Positions 56,670-64,000 of a DNA stretch of 64,000 nt are shown piece by piece. A program made the translations under genes and the position numbers. This DNA comes from DASQDN01 sp963825845. GTDB taxonomy: Bacteria; Acidobacteriota; Terriglobia; Bryobacterales; Bryobacteraceae. The notes under the pieces are model-generated. The model searched no databases. It was given only the letters and a program-made list of their open reading frames with translations, and was not told the origin of the DNA. Where the stretch lies: contig CAWGVL010000009.1 in assembly GCA_963825845.1 (NCBI GenBank), positions 13,853 to 77,852 on the forward strand, given 5' to 3'. Within the stretch, counting starts at the first letter, position 1. Every line of letters starts with the position of its first letter.

Positions 56670-58030
56670 CGTGATTCGCTCCAGAAGGTCAGATATGGTT
56701 TATTTTCGATCAGCCGCAGAAGGTAAACGCCAAGTTCGAGCGCGTGATAATCACCCCACATGCAGGACTCGCCGGCGGGAACCTTCTGGCCCTCGGGGAT
56801 AGCGTCCCAATCGTTCGGCCGGTGATACACGGCATGCAGGAGAATGCCATGGTGCTTCGGGTCTGTGCTGAGATATGGCTCGTCGAGGAGCGTATTCGCG
56901 ACAGTGAGACCCGCTTGGCGGTATCGTTCGTTCTTCAGATAACGCCCCAAACGAAACAGACCTTGAGCAGCGATTGCAGCAGCAGAACTGTCGACCGGTT
57001 CATAGGCGTTGAATGGATCCGCCGGCGTGAGCCTCCAATCTCCGAGTTTCGCTAATCCCGGAGCGCCCGTGTCCCAGTAAGGAACTCCGTCCGGAGGCGT
57101 GTTCTCGATATAAAAATCGCAAACGGCCTCCGCGGCGGTCCGCATCATGGTAACGATATCAGCCTTGCTATTCGCGGACCCAAAGTGCTTGTCGCGAAGA
57201 GCTTCGAAGAATTCGAGTTGTTCCGCGAATCCGCACATGGCCCACGCAAGCCCACGCGTCCAGGTGCTGAACGGCGAGTAACCCTGCTGTGAGTTCGGAC
57301 AGCGGAACAAGCCGTCGTTGGTGTTAAAGACACTCTCGTGCGCGACGCGGCCGCGCACGTCGTACGCGTCCCGACCTTCCCCGTAGAACACGGAATATCG
57401 CGCGGTTGCCCGCGCGTGATCGACAAGACGGCCGAGCAGGGACACACGGCGATCGTTCTCCACCATCAGCACATGACCGAGGTGGTGCGAAACAGCGAGG
57501 GCGCGCAGCGAGCGGATAGTATCGACAAACAGTGAATGTGGACCGTTGAACGAATAGATAAATCCTCCGCCGTCGGCGATAGGTGTCCAACGGGCAGCCT
57601 GCACCGCGCCCGAGCATTTCAAGGCGAGCTCATAGAAACGCCGTTCCCAGGCGTTGTCGGAGATGAAGCCTTCGTTCATCAACCGCAGGAGATTGCCATA
57701 CGTGCTTACGTTGTTAAACCCGTGATCGTGCACACCGACATGGGTCACGTGCGGCGCCATGTGATTGAGAGTGTGCGTCCGGCCCATATCCAGGAATGAC
57801 TTGTCGCCGGTCGCATCGTACTGCAGGATTGCCGATCCGAACTGAAATCCTTGCGTCCACTCCGTCCAACCGCGGCTGGTGTATTGGCCACCGACGGTGA
57901 ACACGGGTGAGCCCTGCGCCGGATTCCAGGCTGCTTCGAGCGAACGGATTTTCTCCGCGGAGGCGGAGAACAACCGGTCGACTTTGGCGCGCAGTCCCTG
58001 CTCTGTGAGCTTACTGTCGATCTGAATCAT
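56666..58030 (-). CDS. Glycoside hydrolase family 88-like (unsaturated glucuronyl hydrolase)
   Basis: A 454-residue alpha/alpha-barrel enzyme. Family signs: SRGWTEWTQGFQFGSAILQY, HVTHVGVHDHGFNNVSTYGN (catalytic Asp region), FINTNDGL-like stretch SVFNTNDGLFRCPN, STWTRGLAWAMCGFAEQLEF and VDSSAAAIAAQGLFRLGRYL. GH88 enzymes hydrate unsaturated uronic acids at the ends of oligosaccharides left by polysaccharide lyases. No signal peptide is seen, so it acts in the cytoplasm on imported oligosaccharides. It is the first gene of the GH88-cupin-oxidoreductase operon. Confidence 0.86.
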   Translation of the reverse strand: MIQIDSKLTEQGLRAKVDRLFSASAEKIRSLEAAWNPAQGSPVFTVGGQYTSRGWTEWTQGFQFGSAILQYDATGDKSFLDMGRTHTLNHMAPHVTHVGVHDHGFNNVSTYGNLLRLMNEGFISDNAWERRFYELALKCSGAVQAARWTPIADGGGFIYSFNGPHSLFVDTIRSLRALAVSHHLGHVLMVENDRRVSLLGRLVDHARATARYSVFYGEGRDAYDVRGRVAHESVFNTNDGLFRCPNSQQGYSPFSTWTRGLAWAMCGFAEQLEFFEALRDKHFGSANSKADIVTMMRTAAEAVCDFYIENTPPDGVPYWDTGAPGLAKLGDWRLTPADPFNAYEPVDSSAAAIAAQGLFRLGRYLKNERYRQAGLTVANTLLDEPYLSTDPKHHGILLHAVYHRPNDWDAIPEGQKVPAGESCMWGDYHALELGVYLLRLIENKPYLTFWSESR

Positions 58031-58156
58031 GAATGGCGTACGAGGGCCGGCGTTTGGACGCGATCACGGACGTGGGCGTCCGGCGGGCACAGCCGAAGTC
58101 TCGCAACCCTGTATGGTAGCGCGATCGACCAATGGACCTGCCGTATTACGGCAAGT

Positions 58157-58645
58157 TTACAGGAACGACAACTGGCGTCGCTCCAGCCCGAGGAGCTTCT
58201 CTTTGATCGGCAGGCCGCCTCCATAACCCGTCAGTTTCCCATTCGATCCGATCACGCGATGGCAGGGGACGATGATCGAAATCGGATTCGACCCGTTCGC
58301 CAATCCCACGGCGCGGGATGCTTTGGGGTTGCCGATGCGCGTCGCGAGTTGTCCGTACGAGATCGTCTCCCCATACGGAATGCGCGAGAGTTCCCGCCAC
58401 ACCCGCAGTTGGAACGTAGTGCCCTCGGGATCGAGGTTCACGGCAAATTCGCGCAGCTCTCCGGCAAAGTACGCGTTCAGTTGGTCGATGACCGGGCGAA
58501 ACGGGACCGCATCGGCGACCCAATCCTCCTGGGGCGTGGCGCGTTTCGGACCTTCGCCGAACAGCAGCGCCCGCAGGCAGCCTTGCTCGCCCGCGAGTAG
58601 TATTCGTCCAACGGGACTGTCGATTTCAGTGTAGGCTTGCTTCAT
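58157..58645 (-). CDS. ogt: Methylated-DNA-[protein]-cysteine S-methyltransferase
   Basis: A 162-residue suicide repair protein that takes the methyl group from O6-methylguanine. The active-site block SIIVPCHRVIGSNGKLTGYG contains PCHRV with the acceptor Cys, and FQLRVWRELSRIPYGETISY is the helix-turn-helix DNA-binding part with its arginine finger further on (KASRAVGLANGSNP). Its start overlaps the end of the Ada-AlkA gene by 20 bases, so the two form one alkylation-repair operon. Confidence 0.95.
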   Translation of the reverse strand: MKQAYTEIDSPVGRILLAGEQGCLRALLFGEGPKRATPQEDWVADAVPFRPVIDQLNAYFAGELREFAVNLDPEGTTFQLRVWRELSRIPYGETISYGQLATRIGNPKASRAVGLANGSNPISIIVPCHRVIGSNGKLTGYGGGLPIKEKLLGLERRQLSFL

Positions 58646-60036
58646 CCTTTACTCCTTGCCAAAGATGGATTGCCGCGTAAGCGCGCCACGGCCGCCAAGC
58701 CTCGGCTCGCTCCTCGAGTTCGCGCGCGTTGCGGCATCCGGCTGCACGCTGTAAGACGAGATCGCCGGCCGGAAACGCATCGGGCTCCCCAAATGCGCGC
58801 ATTGCGATGTATTGCGCTGTCCAAGGCCCCACCCCGGGCAGCGCAAGCAGAGTTTCCAGGAACGTATCCGAGTTGCCGACATGCTCCCATTCCAGACCGC
58901 TGCCGGCCAGAGCTCGGATGGTCGCGGCGCGGCTACGAACGACCCCGCATGCTTCTATGTCCGCCGTGGCCAAAACCTCCGCCGATGGGAACAGACCACC
59001 GTTACCGTAGCGGGCTGCGATCCGATCCGCAATGGTCGAGGCTCCTTTGACCGAAATCTGCTGACCTAAGACAGCTCGCACCGCGAGTTCGAACGGCAAC
59101 CACGCGCCGGGAAGCCGCAATCCGGGATGACGCGCAAGCTTCGGCGCGAGCAGCGGATCCTGGGCAAGGTGAGCTTCGATTCGGGTCGGGTCGGCCGAAA
59201 GATCGAAGAGCCGTCGTATCCGTTCCACGATGAGGAAGAGTGCCCGAGCATCGGGAAACTCGACGCGGACGTCGAGGGCGCCGCTACCGGGTCGTACTTC
59301 TATCTGGCCGGTTGCGCGGTTGACGTTGATGGTCCGCCGGTAAGAGTTCCTGGTGACGGATTCGACACAGGGAATCGACCGGTCCGCGAGAAAGCTCGAG
59401 ATTGCGTCCCAGTCGTAGGGAGGCCGGAAAGGCAGCCTGAAGTGGTAGGCTCCATCGGTGTTGACGGCGCGCTTGCCCGCCAGGCGGCGGAGTTCCGTCG
59501 GGGTACGGCCGTAGAGTTGTTGAAATGCGAAATTGAACCGGCGGATGCTGCCGAACCCTGACGCCATCGCAACCTCCGTAAACGGCAGGCTGGTTTCGTC
59601 GATCAGCTTCTTCGCAAAATGCAGCCGCCGTGTTTGGGCGACAGCAACCGGAGGAGCGCCCAGATGTTCGAGAAATAATCTGCGGAGGTGTCGCGATCCG
59701 ACACCCAGCCGCTCGGCCAGCTTTTCCACTCCGCTGTTATCGAGCGTGCTTTCACTCATCAGCCGGAGCGCTCGCGAAACGGTGACGGACGTACCTAGCC
59801 AGCCGGGCGTGCCTGGTGAGGCTTCGGGCCGGCATCGAAGGCACGGCCGGTATCCCGCCTCGGCCGCTGCGGCCGCCGATGGGTAATAAACGACGTTTTG
59901 TTCTTTCGGTGACGGGCGCCGGACAGATGGGGCGGCAATAGATGCGCGTGGTTTTGACGGCAGTGAAGAAGCACCCGTCGAATCGCGGGTCGCGGGCGAT
60001 TCGTGCTCGCTGGCAGGATTCGCGGTCGAGTTGCAT
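58626..60036 (-). CDS. Ada N-domain/AraC/AlkA fusion, DNA-3-methyladenine glycosylase, one frameshift
   Basis: ATG 60036 gives the Ada metal-binding domain: RFDGCFFTAVKTTRIYC, RPICPAPVTERTK, and after a one-base shift near 59890 the GYRPCLRC block, completing the four-Cys zinc site. An AraC helix-turn-helix follows (LAERLGVGSRHLRRLFLEHL, VAMASGFGSIRRFNFAF), then an AlkA-like glycosylase: WLPFELAVRAVLGQQISVKG, LLALPGVGPWTAQYIAMRAF (helix-hairpin-helix) and DAFPAGDLVLQRAAG with the catalytic Asp. About 465 residues. It removes alkylated purines and probably senses alkyl damage to switch on this operon. The gene precedes ogt. Confidence 0.9.
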
Positions 60037-60108
60037 ACTCTTTCACGATACGCTGGCTCGCGTCAGGTGACTAGCCGTTTTCGGACATGAACGTTGATCC
60101 GGGAATCG

Positions 60109-60807
60109 TCAATCCTCCACCAGCCGGTACCCTACGCCGGGCTCGGTAAGTAGGTAGCGAGGACGAGTGGGATCCAATTCCAGTTTGCGGCGGAGCTGCG
60201 CCATGTAGACCCGTAGGTATTGAGCCTGTTCAGTATGCTGCGGCCCCCACACCTCGACAAGTAGCTGCCGCTGCGTAATCACTTTCCCGGCATGTCGAAT
60301 GAGGGTTTGCAGCAGTTTGTACTCGATCGGCGTCAGGTGTACTTCGGTCGCGTGCAAGGTCACCACGCGGCGTTCGAGGTCTACCGAAATGTCACCCGCG
60401 CGAAACGTGGCCCCATTCGCCGTGTCGGAGATCGTTGCCGAACGCCGTAGCGCGGCCCGCACCCGTGCCAATAGCTCACCTACCGCAAAGGGCTTGCTGA
60501 CAAAATCATCCGCGCCTGAATCGAGGGCTGTGACCTTGTCCCTCTCCTGGCCTCTCGCTGACAGCACGATGATGGGAGTCTGGGTCCACTCCCTGACCTT
60601 CCGGATCACTTCCAGGCCATCGCGGTCTGGCAGTCCGAGGTCGAGCACAATCAGATCGGGCTGCCGGGCCGCCGCCTGCGCAATGCCCTCGGCCGCGGTG
60701 ACCGCTTCCCGAAATCGATACTGTTCAGCGGTGAAGGTCGCCCGAAGGAACCGGCGTATCTGCGGGTCATCCTCAACGATGAGAATTTCGGGAGCGCTAC
60801 TCGTCAA
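60109..60807 (-). CDS. kdpE: KdpE-type response regulator, OmpR family
   Basis: A 232-residue regulator. The receiver has LIVEDDPQIRRFLRATF (acidic pair), LIVLDLGLPDRDGL (phospho-Asp), IIVLSARGQERDK (Thr/Ser) and DDFVSKPFAVGELLAR (Lys). The winged helix ends HLTPIEYKLLQTLIRHAGKV, QLLVEVWG and LRVYMAQLRRKLELDP. KdpE switches on the high-affinity potassium pump KdpFABC. Its start overlaps the kdpD stop by 11 bases. No kdpFABC genes lie in the window; they may be elsewhere. Confidence 0.88.
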   Translation of the reverse strand: MTSSAPEILIVEDDPQIRRFLRATFTAEQYRFREAVTAAEGIAQAAARQPDLIVLDLGLPDRDGLEVIRKVREWTQTPIIVLSARGQERDKVTALDSGADDFVSKPFAVGELLARVRAALRRSATISDTANGATFRAGDISVDLERRVVTLHATEVHLTPIEYKLLQTLIRHAGKVITQRQLLVEVWGPQHTEQAQYLRVYMAQLRRKLELDPTRPRYLLTEPGVGYRLVED

Positions 60808-63319
60808 AGTCCACCTGTGGCGGTTGACCGCCTGTGGGGAGCACGACGCGGATCAGCGCTCCACCGCCCGGACGGTTCTCCGCTTCGATTTTTCCGCCGT
60901 GCGCCGTGATGATGGCTCGGCAGATCGCAAGCCCTAAACCGACCCCTCGTACCCCTTGAGCCGGACCCCGGTAGAACTTCTCCCAGATGCGCTTCTCGTC
61001 ACCCGGCGCGAACCCCGGCCCACGATCCGCAACTTCGACCACCACTTTGTCGTCTCGAGCGAAGGCAGTGACCTGAATCTCTGAATCCTCTGGAGTATAC
61101 TTTGCCGCATTCTCGAGCAAGTTGATGAACACCTGCTCGATCAGTACGTCGTCAACCGACACCAGCGGCAGTTCCGCTGGCATATCAACCCGGATGGGCC
61201 GTTTGCCGAGCGTTGATTCTAATCTGTTGAATGCCGCGCCGACAATCTCTTCCACTGAATGCCAGTCGCGCCTGACCTCGACGGCGCCTGATTCGAGCCT
61301 CGTCATCTCCAGAAGGTTGTTTACCAGCCGGCTGAGGCGCTGCGCTTCCTGCGCGATGCTCTCGAGCAAGTCCTGTTGCGTTGCCGGGTCGAGCTGATTT
61401 CCGATGGGACAGGAGACTGCTCGCAGCGCCGGTGATGGAGGCAAGCGGCGTACGGAGATCGTGTGAGACGGCGCTCAGTAACGAACTACGCATCTGTTCG
61501 GTTTCCGCTCGCAGTTTCGCCTCGCGAGCCTCGGCGGAAATTCGGGAACGCTCCATTGCAAGCGCAATCTGAGTCGCGAACATTTCGAGCAGATGGATCT
61601 GCTCCGGGGACGTCTCGCGGGCGTTTCCGGCAAGACTGCCATCACTCCGACGACATGGCGGAAGCCCCGCAACGGAAGGTAAAGCGCCGTAGAACCCGGA
61701 AGAGTGTCCGTGCCCCTTCCCGCACGTTGCTTGTGGTCGAAGGCCCATTGAGCGACGCCCTCCTCCGAACGCGGGATCGGCAGGTCATCGGTCGTGCGCC
61801 GGCGGAAGGAGACTTTGCCGGGACCCTCCGTCAAAAAGATTACGACCCGGCAGCCGAACACTTCACGGGTGATATCCGTGGCGATCCGCGCGGCGTCGAA
61901 GGCCCGTTGATCGCCGGTGAGTTCCTTTGTCAGCCGGTAAAGGGCCTGCGTACGAGTTTCCCGATCCACGGCGTGAGCGGCCTGCATGCGAATCCGGATC
62001 GTGAGAGTGCTGATCGTGATTGCGACCACCAGCATGACGGCGAACGTGAGTATGTACTCATAATCGGAAACAGCAAAAGTGAAGTAGGGCGGGACGCAGA
62101 AGAAATCGAAGACCGCCACACTGATGAGACAGGAGAGAAACGGCCACACGGCGGCTGGAACGCATCGCGATTGCCACGATCCCCAGCAGGTAGACATACC
62201 AGACGACCGGATTTAACACCGGCTCGCAGCAGCAACCGACAGAAAGTGCAGGCAGCGATCGCGGCGCCCGCAAACAGGTACTCCTCGGGCTTCATGCCAC
62301 CGGATAAGCGACATACAGTCGGGAGCCGTGCAGCGGCGGGCCCGGGCTCGCCGGAAATCCGCATAGATTTCGATATCGCCGCTCGCTTCGATCAGGTCAT
62401 CCAGAACCGACCCTCGAAGCAGGCGCTTCCACAGTGGAGCCTGCTGTTGCCGATGACATCTTCGAGACGTTCCGCGTCCGCGCATAACGAAGCAGGGCCT
62501 CAGCAACCCGATCTCCGCTCAGCGTGACTGTCTCGGCTCCCAATTGTTCCGCCAGCCGTAGGAGACAGGACTCGGTCTCGCGCATCCGCCGGCGCGCTTG
62601 CGAATGATGGCGTTTCGACAAAAGCAACGATCCACTCGGCACGAAGCCGCTCGGCCATACGCTTCGCGGCACGGATGAGTTTCGCGGAGAACGGACTGGG
62701 ACCGATGGAGACAATCAACCTCTCCGTGACCGGCCATGTCGGTTGAATCGCGTGGTCGAGGCGATAGGTTCGCATTTGCTCGTCGACGCGATCCGCCGTC
62801 CGCCGCAGCGCCATTTCCCGAAGAGCAGTGAGATTGCCCCGCCCGGAAAAAGCTCGCCATGGCGCGCTGAGCCGGGTCCGGAATGTAGACCTTGCCTTCG
62901 TTCAGCCGGCTCAGCAATTCGTTTACCGGGAGGTCGACGAGTTCGATCTCATCGGCCCGGTCGAGAACGGAATCGGGGAGCGTCTCGCGAACTAACACTC
63001 CGGTCACCTGCGCAACGAATCGTTGAGGCTGTCGAGATGCTGAACATTAAGCGTCGTGTAGACGGAGATACCCGAGTCGACCAGTTCAATTACGTCCTGC
63101 CACCGCTTAACGTGGCGGGATCCGGCGCGTTCGTGTGCGCGAGTTCGTCCACCAGCAGCAGCTCCGGGCGCCGCCACAGGGCGGCATCGACATCAATTCG
63201 CCAAGAGTCATGCCCCGGTGCTTAACAGTGCGCCGAGGAAGCAACTCGATACCTTCCAGCAGTCTTCCGTTTCGCTTGCGCTTGTGCGTTTCGACGATAC
63301 CGACAATGTCAACATCCTC
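60797..63319 (-). CDS. kdpD: KdpD-type sensor histidine kinase, N-terminally truncated and multiply frameshifted
   Basis: The KdpD layout can be followed leftwards in broken frames: VGIVETHKRKRNGRLLEGIE and LLPRRTVKHRGMTLGE (KdpD sensor domain; the preceding P-loop part is missing), LVDELAHTNAPD, VYTTLNVQHLDSLND, VTGVLVRETLPDSVLDRADE, IELVDLPVNELLSRLNEGKV, a universal-stress-like region (RLIVSIGPSPFSAKLIRAAK), four membrane segments around 62050-62300, a GAF domain, the H-box AVSHDLRTPLASITGAASSL and the ATPase domain (NLLENAAKYTPEDS, DRGPGFAPGDEKRIWEKFYR). At least eight frame changes occur. Its 5' end is fused in frame to a helicase-like fragment at about 63320. Confidence 0.85.
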
Positions 63320-64000
63320 GGATGGTTCTTCGAGAAGCAGGTCGATGGGCTGCAGTTCCGTGATCGGCCCGGAGGCCGTATTGAACGCCTTGCCCGGCTC
63401 TTGCCAGAGGAACGAGGGATTCTCGATGTCGTCGGTGTAGGCGCGGGTGTACGCCGTGCCGCACTGGCGACAAGTGAAGAGCTCCAAGACGCGTGCCCCG
63501 CAGTCGCAGGTGTTCCGCGGTTGGCCATACATTGCACCAATCGGGCCTGACGGAATGCCGTTGCGATTCACAGTGCAGTCGGGATCGAGGCAGGCCCAGA
63601 GCCCCGGCAGCCCCCGGAGAAAGGCATGCACGCGACACGGCAATAGGCCGGCCTCGTCGGACTTGAGACGGCAGCGCTGCCGAGCGAGATGAGCGTGCAG
63701 CACGGCCCGGTCGGCGATTTCGGCCTCGGCATCCGGAAAGACCAGGGCGCCGAGTTCGCTGACCGGGAGTGCCTTCTTCATCGTCTCGTTCACGAGCTTG
63801 GCAAGGGGTGGGAAGTCACGGAGTGCCTGGTGAAGTACCGCATTCGATGTCGCTCCCGCCTCGGCAACGGCGTTGCGGTGCTTCAGGAAGGCGGCGACTG
63901 CGGCAAGCCGTGACGCGTCATCCTCGGCCCTGTAGTAGTGGTCCATTGGGATGCCCGCAAGCACCGCGGCGTCGGCCATTGATCCTGCTGCGTCGGGTTT
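63320..64000 (-). CDS. Fragment of a large helicase-like protein with zinc-binding Cys clusters, runs off window
   Basis: The frame is open to the last base of the window. About 226 residues are visible: ADAAVLAGIPMDHYYRAEDD, LPVSELGALVFPDAE, AGLLPCRVHAFLRGLPGLWA, then CLDPDC, TCDCGARVLELFTCRQCGTA (paired Cys ligands) and NPSFLWQEPGKAFNTASGPI. I associate the RVHAFLRGLPGLW-ACxxxxC-CxCG pattern with the accessory region of very large DEAD/DEAH helicases, some of which belong to phage-defence loci. No helicase motif itself lies in the window, so this is tentative. It has no stop of its own: it continues into KdpD at about 63320. Confidence 0.5.

Noticed and set aside
61463..62527. 354-residue rightward open frame
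   Set aside because: It is antisense to kdpD, whose segments are readable on the other strand; composition is typical of a shadow frame.
1..64000. CRISPR array, riboswitch or rRNA
   Set aside because: No regularly spaced direct repeats, no rRNA-like blocks and no riboswitch core that I recognise were found on reading both strands.

Overview
The window looks like a chromosomal contig from an acidobacterium, probably of the Solibacter/Bryobacter group. This is inferred from gene content: two very large Oar-like TonB-dependent receptors with an N-terminal carboxypeptidase-regulatory-like domain, an exported TIM-barrel epimerase with a twin-arginine-type leader, ThuA, Gfo/Idh, GH88 and L-rhamnose-mutarotase-like carbohydrate genes, and a modular secreted protein with a repeat I associate with acidobacteria. 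No rRNA, complete tRNA, CRISPR array or replication origin is visible. A dominant feature is the number of one-base frameshifts. They break genes that should be intact (ftsH, lysS, kdsC, kdpD, the CusA-type pump), so many probably reflect uncorrected sequencing error. I give such genes as single features spanning the broken reading frames.

Layout. 1-9.3 kb is core and metabolic: a FAH-family enzyme, a lipoprotein, an exported sugar epimerase, then a tight leftward run tilS-ftsH-HAD phosphatase-rhamnose mutarotase-like-hemerythrin, with kdsC and an ACT/DUF5612 protein running the other way. 9.34-10.04 kb is a Doc-type toxin-antitoxin pair with a visible tandem operator. 10-22.4 kb holds glycosyltransferases, lysS, a LolC/E-type permease, asnB, a 1006-residue secreted repeat protein and a methyltransferase. 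22.4-29.8 kb has the first receptor, an aldo/keto reductase, a BsuPI-domain protein and small Cys-rich exported proteins. 29.8-38.4 kb is an accessory zone with a tRNA-Ser 3' remnant, IS110, IS256, IS6 and IS630 remnants, a second receptor, ThuA and a hydrolase gene that stops next to the IS630 copy. 39.4-45 kb is a CusCBA/CzcCBA metal efflux operon beside a sigma-54 activator.

46.75-54.83 kb is the most unusual part: nine leftward genes, tightly packed or overlapping. They encode two paralogous proteins with an acidic leader, a glycine-rich hydrophobic core and a C-terminal GRW(I/F)RRG motif; an HEXXH metallopeptidase; a 582-residue protein of unknown function; an alpha-oxoamine-synthase-like PLP enzyme; a 41-residue acidic peptide; a trypsin-like protease with a peptidoglycan-binding domain; a 127-residue protein; and an amidohydrolase. 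I consider it the best candidate for an undescribed system.

55-58 kb is a Gfo/Idh-cupin-GH88 sugar operon. 58.1-60 kb carries alkylation repair genes (ogt and an Ada-AlkA fusion). 60.1-63.3 kb is kdpE-kdpD. KdpD lacks its N-terminal P-loop and is joined in frame to a fragment of a large helicase-like protein that runs off the window end, which is either a real recombination or a misassembly.
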